Shown here: positions 1-10,737 of the stretch, piece after piece
How the letters are laid out: each line of letters opens with the position of its first letter
Position numbering within the stretch: the stretch's first letter is position 1
DNA from: Mytilus californianus
Taxonomy: Eukaryota; Mollusca; Bivalvia; Mytilida; Mytilidae
Reading direction: 5' to 3'
DNA: 64,000 nucleotides
Assembly (NCBI RefSeq): GCF_021869535.1
Contig: NW_026262659.1
Span: forward strand, 12,516,321 to 12,580,320
Program-made: the position numbers and the translations under genes
The notes under the pieces: generated by a model
What the model saw: only the letters and a program-made list of their open reading frames with translations
The model's database searches: none
Told to the model about the DNA's origin: nothing

Positions 1-858
1 ATGTGCATCATGTACATTGAGCTGCAAAAGTTTCTTATCATCTACATTCGATTTCACCTGGATAGATACACGCTTGATAAAGCTAGTTTGTCTAGCGAAA
101 TATTGCGTTTATTTTTATCGTTTTTATAAATATTTAAAACATTTTAATATTTACATACTAAATAGTGTGTTCAAATTACATCGTTAGGCAATCTATAATT
201 TTATTTGTGTAATTGAATTAATCTCTGTACTGATTACAGGACTACAGTACAAATAAATGCAAGAACATTCAGGACAGAGAAATACACAAATAAACATTAC
301 AACATTACAATAAGACATTTCGACATGCTAATAGTTATAAAAGGTACCAGGTTTATAATTTAATACACCATACGTGCGTATAATCTACATAAGACTCACC
401 AGTGACGCTCAGATCAAAAAAGTAAAGACAGCCAGACAAGTATAAAGTTGAAGAGCATTGATGACCAAAAATTCTAAAAAGTTGTGCCAAATACGGCTAA
501 GATATCTATGCCTGGGATAAGAAAATCCTTAGTATTTAGAATAATTCTTACTTTTGCAAACAGTCAATTTATAAAAAGGATCATATAATTGATGTTCATG
601 TCAACACCGAAGTGGCGACTAACCACAGAATAAAAACGAACATGTAAAACAAAAAACAAAAATACGACAGCACATACACAGGACAAAAAAACATGAATTG
701 TCACAGACTAGATAGCGCTACAAAATGACGTCAAAGGTAAAAGTTACGTCACAGGTAAATTTTCTTAAAGTTTGATATAGTTCAAAATCAGTTTGTAATT
801 ATGGTATTTGATGTATAATATAACAATTACAATTTAATTAATATAGAATTGTGTTAAA
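1..858. other. AT-rich stretch without a recognisable gene
   Basis: No ORF here resembles a protein family I know. A palindromic TGACGTCA lies at 726-733 and a related TTACGTCA at 744-751. They resemble cAMP-response-element sites, but with no gene nearby I give them no function. Confidence 0.5.
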
Positions 859-978
859 TTGTTATGCTGATATTTAGACAAATTATATATACAGAATATG
901 TGTTCAGCCTTGTATCACCATCACTGGTATTCCGATGGAAAAAATGTCGTAGAGTTGTCACTGGTTCATACGTACATA
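859..978 (+). repeat. SINE-like 3' tail fragment
   Basis: The segment containing GCTGATATTTAGACAAATT, then ACTGGTATTCCGATGGA and GTTGTCACT resembles the 3' part of the tRNA-like SINEs at 4520-4650 and 13925-14150. It ends in a (TA)n run that directly abuts the first satellite unit. The fragment is diverged and lacks a tRNA-like head. Confidence 0.4.
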
Positions 979-1119
979 TATATATATATATTGGGCTTGT
1001 ATTATATTTGCCTTCGGGTTTATATGATCCGTTCATCCTAATTTGACTCCTCAAAATTCGAGAGTCTATCCTAAATTGAGGTAAATTACATGGCCTTCCA
1101 AATACTGTTTCGATTCCTA

Positions 1120-1163
1120 ACATCACTGAAGAGACATTAATTGTCGAAATCCGGATATGGTGT
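1120..1163 (+). ncRNA. Hammerhead ribozyme, satellite array 1, inverted unit
   Basis: Read 5'->3': helix I strand ACATCA (1120-1125), core CTGAAGA (1126-1132), helix II GACA/TGTC around a 5-nt loop (1133-1145), core GAA with A15.1 (1146-1149), short helix III made by TCCGGA and U16.1, then helix I strand TGGTGT (1158-1163). ACATCA and TGGTGT pair over 6 bp with one wobble. The predicted cleavage triplet is AUA, with cleavage between 1157 and 1158. All invariant core bases of the CUGANGA...GAAA...NUH pattern are present. Helix III is minimal, as in known small type I hammerheads. Confidence 0.8.
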
Positions 1164-1794
1164 ACAAAAATCTTTGCACCTTTGTTTGCGGTATACCATC
1201 TTTGCCGCAAGTATATTGTTTTCTGTTTGGTATTAAATTTTTAATTAAGATCCATTTATTACACCTTGTGATCCGTTTATTTGGCAATCGCCAATGGCAG
1301 TCAGCAGGGTTTAAGAACATTTGTTGTTCGACCTGTTAGTCAAATGCGGTTTGTTAAAATATACTTTTTCACTTTTATGGTCTTTTGGAAAATGTTGTTT
1401 GTGCTGTATTTAGACCCCTCTAACAAGAAATTTGTTTTTGCATGCACACGTATAAAAATTGCGGTTTTTATCCAACTCAATCATAGGTTTGAACGTTGTT
1501 TTCAATTTAGACTTGTTTATATATATGTATATATATATATATATATATATACAGCACAAACAACATTTTCCAAAAGACCAAAAAAGTGAAAAAGTATATT
1601 TTAACAAAACGCATTTGACTAGCAGGTCGAACGACGGATGTTCTTAAACCCTGCTGACTGCCATGGCGATTGCCAAATAAACGGATCACAGATGTAACAC
1701 AATGGATCTTAATTATATTAATTTAATACCAAACAGAACACAATAAACTTGCGGAAAAGATGGTATATCGCAAACATGAGGTGCAAAAATTTGT

Positions 1795-1838
1795 ACACCA
1801 TATCCGGATTTCGACAATTTATGTCTCTTCAGTGATGT
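1795..1838 (-). ncRNA. Hammerhead ribozyme, satellite array 1
   Basis: Same architecture as the plus-strand copy at 1120, with one loop change in helix II (CATAAATTG instead of CATTAATTG). The core CTGAAGA, GAAA, helix II GACA/TGTC and helix I ACATCA/TGGTGT are all present. Predicted cleavage on the minus strand lies between 1801 and 1800. Confidence 0.8.
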
Positions 1839-2333
1839 TAGGAATCGAAACGGTAATTGGAAGGCCATATAATTTACCTCAATTTGGGATTGACTCTTGA
1901 TTTTGACGAGTCGAAATAGGATGAACGGATCATATAAACCCGAAGGCAAATATAATACAAGCCCAAACGAAAAAATGTAAACAAGTCTAAATTGAAAACA
2001 ACGTTGAAACCTATGATTGCGTTGGATAAAAACCGCAATTTTTATACGTGTGCATGCAAAAACAAATTTCTTTGTAGATTGGTCTAAATACAGCACAAAC
2101 AACATTTTCCAAAAGACCAAAAAAGTGAAAAAGTATGTTTTAACAAAACGCATTTGACTAGCAGGTCGAACAACGGATGTTCTTAAACCCTGCTGACTGC
2201 CATGGCGATTGCCAAATAAACGGATCACAGATGTAACACAATGGATCTTAATTATATTAATTTAATACCAAACAGAAAACAATAAACTTGCGGAAAAGAT
2301 GGTATATCGCAAACATGAGGTGCAAAAATTTGT

Positions 2334-2377
2334 ACACCATATCCGGATTTCGACAATTAATGTCTCTGCAGTGATGT
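2334..2377 (-). ncRNA. Hammerhead ribozyme with a mutated core, satellite array 1
   Basis: Homologous to the neighbouring copies, but the core box reads CTGCAGA instead of CTGAAGA. The change hits A6, an invariant core position, so this copy is predicted to be inactive. Helices I, II and III are unchanged. Confidence 0.75.
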
Positions 2378-2872
2378 TAGGAATCGAAACGGTATTAGGA
2401 AGGCCATATAATTTACCTCAATTTGGGATTGACTCTTGAATTTTGACGAGACGAAATAGGATGAACGTATCATATAAACCCGAAGGCAAATATAATACAA
2501 GCCCAAACGAAAAAATATAAACAAGTCTAAATTGAAAACAACGTTCAAACCTATGATTGCGTTGGATAAAAACCGCAATTTTTATACGTGTGCATGCAAA
2601 ACAAATTTCTTTGTAGAGGGGTCTAAATACAGCACAAACAACATTTTCCAAAAGACCAAAAAAGTGAAAAAGTATATTTTAACAAAACGCATTTGACTAG
2701 CAGGTCGAACAACGGATGTTCTTAAACCCTGCTGACTGCCATGGCGATTGCCAAATAAACGGATCACAGATGTAACACAATGGATCTTAATTATATTAAT
2801 TTAATACCAAACAGAAAACAATAAACTTGCGGAAAAGATGGTATATCGCAAACATGAGGTGCAAAAATTTGT

Positions 2873-2916
2873 ACACCATATCCGGATTTCGACAATTAAT
2901 GTCTCTTCAGTGATGT
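2873..2916 (-). ncRNA. Hammerhead ribozyme, satellite array 1
   Basis: Complete core (CTGAAGA, GAAA), helix II GACA/TGTC, helix III from the self-complementary ATCCGGAT, and helix I ACATCA/TGGTGT. Predicted cleavage lies between 2879 and 2878 on the minus strand, 539 nt from the corresponding site of the previous unit. Confidence 0.8.
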
Positions 2917-3355
2917 TAGGAATCGAAACGGTATTTGGAAGGCCATATAATTTACCTCAATTTGGGATTGACTCTTGAATTTTGACGAGTCGAAATAGGA
3001 TGAACGGATCATATAAACCCGAAGGCAAATATAATACAAGCCCAAGCGAAAAAATATAAACAAGTCCAAATTGAAAACAACGTTCAAACCTATGATTGCG
3101 TTGGATAAAAACCGCAATTTTTATACGTGTGCATCCAAAAAAACAAATTTCTTTGTAGAGGAGTCTAAATACAGCACAAACAACATTTTCCAAAAGACCA
3201 AAAAAGTGAAAAAGTATATTTTAACAAAACGCATTTGACTAGCAGGTCGAACAACGGATGTTCTTAAACCCTGCTGACTGCCATGGCGATTGCCAAATAA
3301 ACGGATCACAGATGTAACACAATGGATCTTAATTATATTAATTTAATACCAAACA

Positions 3356-4298
3356 ACAATTAAATAACGTCATAAAAACAGTTTTGTAATATAGAAAGAA
3401 AAGAAAAGGCCAGTTTTCAAGGACCCTAATCCATGGATTAAATGATGTTTCAGAATTTGAGTTGATGTTTACGAAAATCCCTGCAAATAAGATGATGTAA
3501 TCATCTCATTCGGATGAAATAAGAATACTAGCGAACAAATCCATAGTCATTCGTAACAGGAAAATCGCTAGTGCAGGCAATTTCACGCAAATGAATATTT
3601 TTTGGTGTTTTCGATGTTAATGTTTTGTGTTTGTTTCCGCTTTTTGTTTTCTCGTTCTCGCGTTCCTGGTATTGCTCTCTCCCTCAATTGTACGAGTTTT
3701 TACTCTGCATTTTGGTTTGCTTTTTTCTTTTCTTTCATAATTTTTCGTTTTGCTATGCTCTTTTCTTGTTGTTTTTTTTTTTTTTTTTTTTTTAAATCCC
3801 AATGGTACCCTTTAATTTTTTTTTAACATAACGTATTTTGTCAGCTATATAACAGCGACTTCCTGTACTATTGTTGCAAATAAGCTTTATTGAGATTTTA
3901 AAACTAAAAAAATCTGTCATAGATTTCTAATAACTATTTACATTATTTTCAGCTATATGTATGTCGAATAACTGTACTTTTGGAGAAATAAGGATTTTTT
4001 AATAAAGCCACGTGTTTGAAGCAAGTCATTGTTTATTATAGGACTTTGACTTTAATCCTCATCAGTTAAAAAAAGATTTATTTACGCTCAAATACATATA
4101 TGGTAAAAAGTCAAACTGCTTTTTGCGTTGTCAACGGACTTGTTGGGGCCTTTTATAGCCAACCACACGGTATGGGTTTTTCTAGTTGTTGAAGGCCGTA
4201 CGGTGGCTTTCACTAAAAGCAGATTTTCCGCTATCTTTGGACATTTCAACTTTGAAATTTTTGGTCAGATATGTACTGACTGGTCCTTCATTTGCAGA
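3356..4298. other. Non-coding stretch with T-rich run and a repeat scrap
   Basis: No gene is recognisable. A pyrimidine-rich segment with a long T-run occupies 3602-3835, and the ORFs across it are low complexity. At about 4138-4215 a segment with GGGGCCTTTTATAGCC and TTGAAGGCCGTAC is a degraded piece of the dispersed repeat seen at 21239-21503. Confidence 0.5.
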
Positions 4299-4465
4299 AA
4301 ATCTGCCATAGATTTGAAAACTAGACATTCGCCATAGATTAGGAAACTAAAAATTTGCCATAGATTAGGATTCTAAAAAATCTGCCATAGATTGGGGATG
4401 GCACGACACCATATTTACCATGGATTAGGAATCTGCCATAGATCTGGAACCCAGCATAGATTTGA
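4299..4465. repeat. Degenerate ~25-35-bp tandem repeat (CTGCCATAGATT motif)
   Basis: The phrase (TC)TGCCATAGATT followed by an A/G-rich stretch recurs about seven times with drift, including ATCTGCCATAGATTTGAAAA and TTTGCCATAGATTAGGA. A related CTGTCATAGATTT lies earlier, near 3915. No coding or RNA role is apparent. Confidence 0.6.
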
Positions 4466-4519
4466 GTCCTACATATATATTATCCTTTACAATAGATATT
4501 TGGTATATATACGTCGGAT

Positions 4520-4650
4520 ACAGTGCAGGCGATTTGGTGTCACGATATCTCAGTAGCATGAGTTCGAATCTCGGCGAGGGAAGAACAAAAAATTTGCGAA
4601 AGCAAATTTACAGATCTAACATTGTTGGGCTGATGTTTAGACGAGTTGTA
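4520..4650 (+). repeat. tRNA-derived SINE
   Basis: GAGTTCGAATCTC at about 4560 resembles a pol III B box (GGTTCGANTCC). It is followed by GGCGAGGGAAGAAC and then the tail CAGATCTAACATTGTTGGGC, which recurs with drift in the SINEs near 14050 and 14480. A (TA)n then (GA)n tract at 4650-4675 follows. The A box is poorly preserved. Confidence 0.55.
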
Positions 4651-4673
4651 TATATATATATATATAGAGAGAG

Positions 4674-4903
4674 AGAAGTCTATAAAAAGGACCAACCAGC
4701 AAATTTACTATGTACCGGATCGTCTAGAATAGACGATACTGTGCAGATAAGGAAAAAATTATATAAATCTAGAGATTTGCACAACGATACTAATATAAGA
4801 TGGTATTATACGAAGATGTTGTTAATAAATCGTGTTGACAAATATTTCGGCTTAACAAATAGCCTTCTTCAGTGTCAATTATTTTAACAATACTGATTAT
4901 ATG
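4674..4903 (-). repeat. Penelope-like element copy A, downstream terminal repeat (pLTR)
   Basis: About 230 bp, nearly identical in reverse complement to 7563-7793 and, for the first ~135 bp, to 10738-10875. It lies directly 3' of the minus-strand PLE coding remnant and holds the hammerhead-like motif at 4835-4878. Its distal end (GACTTCT on minus) abuts a (TA)n/(GA)n microsatellite. Confidence 0.8.
4835..4878 (-). ncRNA. Hammerhead-like ribozyme in PLE terminal repeat, copy A
   Basis: On minus: helix I strand TTGACA, core CTGAAGA, an extra A, helix II GGCT/AGCC, core GAAA, TATT ending in the presumed cleavage site, then helix I strand TGTCAA. TTGACA/TGTCAA is a perfect 6-bp helix. Helix III would be one or two base pairs without a real loop. 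PLE terminal repeats are known to carry minimal hammerheads of this sort. The unpaired A between CTGAAGA and helix II departs from the textbook core, so activity is uncertain. Confidence 0.6.
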
Positions 4904-5047
4904 TCTAAAAATAGCTCAATAATACAGGTAAGTTTTTGTCTATTGATTAAATCCAAAATCCTGAACATCATAATATAAAACAAAACTAAATACTCAAATA
5001 TACGTGACTGTGTATATTTACATCCCAAAATGAGTGAAAAATAAAAC

Positions 5048-7562
5048 TTAGTATTTTTTATTGATGCCGTTTGGATGATGTACATTTAGTTCCTTTATCC
5101 AAAAGCTTTCCCGAACCTGTCGCTGGGCATCACTCCAGTGAATGTTCTGTTCAATCACTAGGATCTTCATGCGGTTAAAGTCATCAAGTTTGTGACCAGA
5201 CTGTCTGAAATGCTGAGAAACTGGGAGAAGTGGCTTCTTAGAGATATCACTCCTATGGCCATTGAGGAGTTTGTGGAAAGGCTGCTTTGACTCACCAACA
5301 TATTGGAGGCCACAAACCGAACATTCTAGAATGTAAATAACATTCATACTTTTGCAGTTAACACTGCAAAATATCTTATAGTTATTTTCGGTTGCCTTAC
5401 TGTGAAAAGTTGATGAGTGATGCATCTGTAGGCAGCATTTGCAGCGTTTTTCATCACACGAACGACATTCTCCAGAAGTACTTCTGTTATCAGACACTTC
5501 AGCCCGCACCAGCAGGTTACGCAGACTATTGGGTTGCCTAAAAGCTATCATGGGAGGCTCGGGAAAAATCTTGGATAGTTTGGAATTCTTTTCAACTGTT
5601 TTCCAATGCTCACGAATGACACCGAAGCTGTTTTTGAGAGATGGGTGGTGAGTGAGAACACATGGAGTCCTTTTATTTTTCTTTTTATATTTGTATTCTA
5701 ACAGTTTACTCCTTGGAATAGTTTCCGCTTTCTGAAAGCCTTTTTGGATAGTTCTGTGTTTGTAGCCCTTCTCTTCAAGCGGGTTTCGAGTTGACGTAAT
5801 TGTTTTTTAGTTGTTTCTGTGTTGGAACATATTCGCTTGACTCTGAGTGCCTGACTGTACGGGATGCTCTTAGTACAATGAGCAGGATGGCAACGTTTAG
5901 GGGACAGATATTGGTGAGTGTCAGTAGGCTTAGAATATAGATCAGTGGATATGATGCCATCTGAGAGCGAGCTGGAGGTATCGAGGAAGGTGATTTTGGA
6001 TTTAGATTTCTCATGAGTAAATTTGATACTTGGATGTATGTTGTTGGCATGAGTGATGAATGTATCTAAATCCTCGTCACTTTTATTCCATTTCATATCC
6101 ACATCATCTATAAATCTAAACCAGGAAAGCGGTTTTTCGATGGAAGATTCAAGGAGTTGTTTTTCTAATTTGCCCATAAATATGTTGGCATATGATGGAG
6201 CCATTTTGGTGCCCATAGCAGTTCCATTAACTTGCAGATAATGATCTCCATCAAAAGTGAAGTTGTTGTTTTTGAGTACCAGCGTGAGCATTTTGACGAG
6301 GCATTCAGTAGGTGGATATTTCACTGGTCGGGAATTCCAAACTTCATTACATGCATCAATGCCATCTGCATGTGGAATATTCGTGTAGAGGGAGGTGACG
6401 TCCATAGAGACAAGTGTCGTGTCGGAGGGAAGTGGATTTAAGGCCTGCAATTTTCTAAGATAATCGGTAGTATCTTAGATGTGAGATGGTAAGTCTTCAA
6501 CATGTTGACGAAGATGGAAGTCAACGAATTCCGATATTTTTTCCGTCGGATGACCGTTCGCTGAAACTATAGGTCTTCCTGGGTTATTGGCCTTATGAAT
6601 TTTAGGTAAAAGATAAAATCTGCCCGGTTTTGGATTTTCTGGTTTCAAATATTCTAGAGTCTTTTCATCGATGAAACCATCGTTGTGCATTTCTACCAAA
6701 CTATCAGTTATTTCTCTGCTAAATGATGTTGTAAGATCAGAGTCTAGTTTTTGGTAGAACCTTGCATCGCCAAGTTGTCGTTCAGCCTCTTGAATATAGG
6801 CAGATTTATCCATGACAACCACTGCACTGCCTTTGTCTGCAGGTTTAATGACGATGTTGTCGTTAGATCGTAAGTTTTTCAGTGCAGTTCGTTCTTCATT
6901 GGTAAGATTGTCGAAAGGTTAATTGTTATTTCTAGTATTTCTTATAATGTCCGACTTAAAATTGTCAATAAATGATTCCAAGGTGGCATTTTTGCTCGGT
7001 TTAGGGATCCAAGTACTCTTTTTTTATAAATTTGTAATTGTTCTCGTCTTCTGAAATTTTTGAGTCGCTATCCGAGCATCTGTTGTTATTCTCCTTCGAC
7101 GCGAAATATTCCTTAATGCGTAGACTTCTGGCAAAATTGTCAAGGTCTTCCGACAATTTAGTTTCATTGACAGGGGCAGGTAAAGGACAGAAATTTAAGC
7201 CTCTCGAGAGAAGAGATGTTTCAGCTTCCGTTAACTGGTGTTTGGAAAGATTGACCACAATGTTGGAGGGCGAATCAGTCTCTAGTGACCTACGTTTAAA
7301 GCGCCTTACTCGTTTTCTCTTTTTTTCAGATGGTAAAGAAGGATTGATATGTTCGATGCCATTCCTACGGAATTTTCTTTTCTGCCTTTCACTCAAATTT
7401 TGAGATTGTATGGTTGTTATGTCTTTAAGGCGAGCACTGATAGCATCACAATTGTCAGATGTGAGATCTTTTTTGCAGCTATTAAAAAGGGTGTTAAATT
7501 CGCCAGTAAGAGTTTTCAGATGTTCTTCGCAGTGTTGTTTGAGGAGGACCATTAACCGCTTA
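5048..7562 (-). pseudogene. PLE reverse transcriptase/GIY-YIG endonuclease, copy A
   Basis: The product would copy element RNA at a nick made by its own endonuclease. RT motifs lie at about 6090-6420: MDVTSLYTNIP (motif A), AMGTKMAPSYAN (motif B) and RFIDD (motif C, catalytic aspartates). A CRSC...CKCC cysteine cluster and a GIY-YIG domain (VIYILEC, LQYVGES, then R/H residues) follow at about 5450-5220. The RT-N region lies at 7000-7560. Breaks: the 5' end is missing, a 1-nt insertion lies near 7017, TAA stops lie at 6919-6921 and 6475-6477, and a frameshift lies near 5770. The stretch from 5551 to 5048 is open and keeps the second YIG tyrosine that copy B has lost. At each site I compared, copy B is open where copy A is broken, so the lesions arose independently. 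Confidence 0.85.
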
Positions 7563-7793
7563 AATATAATCAGTATTGTTAAAATAATTGACACTGAAGA
7601 AGGCTATTTGTTAAGCCGAAATATTTGTCAACACGATTTATTAACAACATCTTCGTATAATACCATCTTATATTAGTATCGTTGTGCAAATCTCTAGACT
7701 TATATAATTTTTTCCTTATCTGCACAGTATCGTCTATTCTAGACGATCCGGTACATAGTAAATTTGCTGGTTGGTCCTTTTTATAGACTTCTA
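7563..7793 (+). repeat. PLE copy B, upstream terminal repeat (pLTR)
   Basis: The inverse complement of 4674-4903, with only a few differences. Its left limit is where copy A is truncated, so the true boundary is uncertain by a few bases. The repeat contains the hammerhead-like motif at 7588-7631 and an inverted repeat, CGTCTATTCTAGACG, at about 7730-7745. Confidence 0.8.
7588..7631 (+). ncRNA. Hammerhead-like ribozyme in PLE terminal repeat, copy B upstream
   Basis: TTGACA (7588-7593), CTGAAGA (7594-7600), unpaired A, GGCT (7602-7605), loop, AGCC (7614-7617), GAAA (7618-7621), TATT (7622-7625), TGTCAA (7626-7631). Predicted cleavage is after 7625 with triplet AUU. A second pairing, TTGTTAA with TTAACAA, lies further out and would extend helix I across an internal loop. 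Confidence 0.6.
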
Positions 7794-7870
7794 TATTATT
7801 TTTCCTCTGAATGACCTGTATTATGTTATTCACATAATCCCAGTGAATTTAAGTTTTCAGCTCTTATATC

Positions 7871-10541
7871 ATGAACATCAATGATTATTTTAAACAACTT
7901 AGAGCTATTAAACAAAAACAAATTAGAACTGAACACCACTTATCTAATTTAACCCATTATGTGTATAATGAAAGTATTCCTAACGGACTACAAATCAAGC
8001 TCATGCCACAAACACCTGGCAATTTATCCAACACATTACTTCGCAAATGGGATCAAACCCGCTACCATTGTTCCAAGCGGTTAATGGTCCTCCTCAAACA
8101 ACACTGCGAAGAACATCTGAAAACTCTTACTGGCGAATTTAACACCCTTTTTAATAGCTGCAAAAAAGATCTCACATCTGACAATTGTGATGCTATCAGT
8201 GCTCGCCTTAAGACATAATAACCATACAATCTCAAAATTTGAGTGAAAGGCAGAAAAGAAAATTCCGTAGGAATGGCATCGAACATATCAATCCTTCTTT
8301 ACCATCTGAAAAAAAAAAGAGAAAACGAGTAAGGCGCTTTAAACGTAGGTCACTAGAGACTGATTCGCCCTCCAACATTGTGGTCAATCTTTCCAAACAC
8401 CAGTTAACGGAAGCTGAAACATCTCTTCTCTCGAGAGGCTTAAATTTCTGTCCTTTACATGCCCCTGTCAATGAAACTAAATTGTCGGAAGACCTTGACA
8501 ATTTTGCCAGAAGTCTACGCATTTAGGAATATTTCGCGTCGAAGGAGAATAACAACAGATGCTCGGATAGCGATTCAAAAATTTCAGAAGACGAGAACAA
8601 TTACAAATTTATAAAAAAGAGTACTTGGATCCCTAAACCGAGCAAAAATGCCACCTTGGAATCATTTATTGACAATTTTAAGTCGGACATTATTAGAAAT
8701 ACTAGAAATAACAATAAACCTTTTGCCAATCTTACCAATGAAGAACGAACTGCACTGAAAAACTTACGATCTAACGACAACATCGTCATTAAACCTGCAG
8801 ACAAAGCCAGTGCAGTGGTTGTCATGGATAAATCTGCCTATATTCAAGAGGCTGAACGACAACTTGGCGATGCAAGGTTCTACCAAAAACTAGACTCTGA
8901 TCCTACAACATCATTTGGCAGAGAAATAACTGATAGTTTGGTAGAAATGCACAACGATGGTTTCATCGATGAAAAGACTCTAGAATATTTGAAATCAGAA
9001 AATCCAAAACCGGGCAGATTTTATCTTTTACCTAAAATTCATAAGGCCAATAACCCAGGAAGACCTATAGTTTCAGCGAACGGTCATCCGACGGAAAAAT
9101 ATCGGAATTCGTTGACTTCCATCTTCGTCAACATGTTGAAGACTTACCATCTCACATCAAAGATACTACCGATTATCTTAGAAAATTGCAGGCCTTAAAT
9201 CCACTTCCCTCCGACACGACACTTGTCTCTATGGACGTCACCTCCCTCTACACGAATATTCCACATGCAGATGGCATTGATGCATGTAAAGAAGTTTGGA
9301 ATTCCCGACCAGTGAAATATCCACCTACTGAATGCCTCGTCAAAATGCTCACGCTGGAACTCAAAAACAACAACTTCACTTTTGATGGAGATCATTATCT
9401 GCAAGTTAATGGAATTGCTATGGACACCAAAATGGCTCCATCATATGCCAACATATTTATGGGCAAATTAGAAATACAACTCCTTGAATCTTCCATCGAA
9501 AAACCGCTTTCCTGGTTTAGATTTATAGATGATGTGGATATGAAATGGAATAAAAGTGACGAGGATTTAGATACATTCATCACTCATGCCAACAACATAC
9601 ATCCAAGTATCAAATTTACTCATGAGAAATCTAAATCCAAAATCACCTTCCTCGATACCTCCAGCTCGCTCTCAGATGGCATCATATCCACTGATCTATA
9701 TTCTAAGCCTACTGACACTCACCAATATATGTCCCCTAAAAGTTGCCATCCTGCTCATTGTACTAAGAGCATCCCGTACAGTCAGGCACTCAGAGTCAAG
9801 CGAATATGTTCCAACACAGAAACAACTAAAAAACAATTACGTCAACTCGAAACCCGCTTGAAGAGAAGGGGCTATAAACACAGAACTATCCAAAAAGGCT
9901 TTCAGAAAGCGGAAACTATTCCAAGGAGTAAACTGTTAGAATATAAATATAAAAAGACAAATAAAAGGACTCCATGTGTTCTCACTTATCACCCATCTCT
10001 CAAAAACAGCTTCGGTGTCATTCGTGAGCATTGAAAAACAGTTGAAAAGAATTCCAAACTATCTAAGATTTTTCCCGAGCCTCCCATGATAGCTTTTAGG
10101 CAACCCAATAGTCTGCGTAACCTGCTGGTGCGGGCTGAAGTGTCTGATAACAGAAGTACTTCTGGAGAATGTCGTTCGTGTGATGAAAAACGCTGCAAAT
10201 ACTGCCTACAGATGCATCACTCATCAACTTTTCACAGTAAGGCAACCGAAAATAACTATAAGATATTTTGCAGTGTTAACTGCAAAAGTATGAATGTTAT
10301 TTACATTCTAGAATGTTCGGTTTGTGGCCTCCAATGTGTTGGTGAGTCAAAGCAGCCTTTCCACAAACGCCTCAATGGCCATAGGAGTGATATCTCTAAG
10401 AAGCCACTTCTCCTAGTTTCACAGCATTTCAGACAGTCTGGCCACAAACTTGATGACTTTAACCGCATGAAGATCCTAGTGATTGAACAGAACATTCACT
10501 GGAGTGATGCCCAGCGACAGGTTCGGGAAAGCTTTGGATAA
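7871..10541 (+). pseudogene. PLE reverse transcriptase/GIY-YIG endonuclease, copy B
   Basis: The likely start is ATG at 7871 (MNINDYFKQL...). The N-terminal region runs 7871-8650 and the RT core about 8650-9800: motif A DVTSLYTNIP near 9240, motif B near 9410-9460, motif C RFIDD with aspartate codons at 9528-9533. A CRSC...CKYC cluster and GIY-YIG domain lie at 10160-10400. Breaks: a 1-nt deletion near 8212, TAG at 8524-8526, a 1-nt deletion near 9100, TGA at 10032-10034, and a 1-nt deletion near 10535 that truncates the C-terminus. Motif B reads AMDTKMAPS (Gly to Asp), and the YIG-like motif reads CVG instead of YVG, so the domains also carry missense damage. Confidence 0.85.
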
Positions 10542-10737
10542 AGGAACTAAATGTACATCATCCAAACGGCATCAATAAAAAATACTAAGTTTTATTTTTC
10601 ACTCATTTTGGGATGTAAATATACACAGTCACATATATTTGAGTATTTAGTTTTGTTTTATATTATGATGTTCAGGATTTTGGATTTAATCAATAGACCA
10701 AAACTTACCTGTATTATTGAGCTATTTTTATACATAT

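Larger units (their letters stand above)
979..3355 (-). repeat. Hammerhead-bearing ~540-bp satellite, array 1
   Basis: A tandem repeat whose landmark ATGTTCTTAAACCCTGCTGA falls at 1638, 2177, 2716 and 3258, giving periods of 539, 539 and 542 bp. One almost complete unit at 990-1519 is in the opposite orientation. It is bounded by (TA)n at 979-990 and at 1517-1551, so the array starts as a head-to-head palindrome. Each unit contains a hammerhead ribozyme, on the minus strand in the direct units and on plus in the inverted unit. The array stops abruptly near 3355. ORFs within units change length and frame between copies, so I do not treat them as genes. Tandem units with a type I hammerhead are the hallmark of animal retrozymes; that identity is inferred. 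Confidence 0.85.
4674..7562 (-). mobile_element. Penelope-like retroelement, copy A (5'-truncated)
   Basis: The element runs on minus from 7562 to its terminal repeat at 4674. It is a second copy of the plus-strand PLE at 7563-10875, arranged head to head so the two form a large imperfect palindrome. Its 5' end is cut inside the N-terminal coding region (homologous to about 8080 of copy B) and joins directly to the upstream terminal repeat of copy B. A 5'-truncated inverted partner beside the terminal repeat is a known PLE arrangement. Confidence 0.85.

Noticed and set aside
1713-2228. 171-codon minus-strand ORF in the satellite, with shorter versions in other units (MIRLFGNRHGSQQG...)
   Set aside because: The frame is cut at different places in each unit, and neighbouring units open different frames over the same bases. 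It overlaps the ribozyme-bearing repeat. It reflects repeat sequence, not a conserved protein.
3602-3826. Phenylalanine-rich ORF and its lysine-rich antisense
   Set aside because: Low-complexity translation of a T-rich tract.
4050-4085. CTGATGA on minus near 4060 as a hammerhead core
   Set aside because: A GGA...TCC pair follows, but there is no GAAA after it and no usable helix I.
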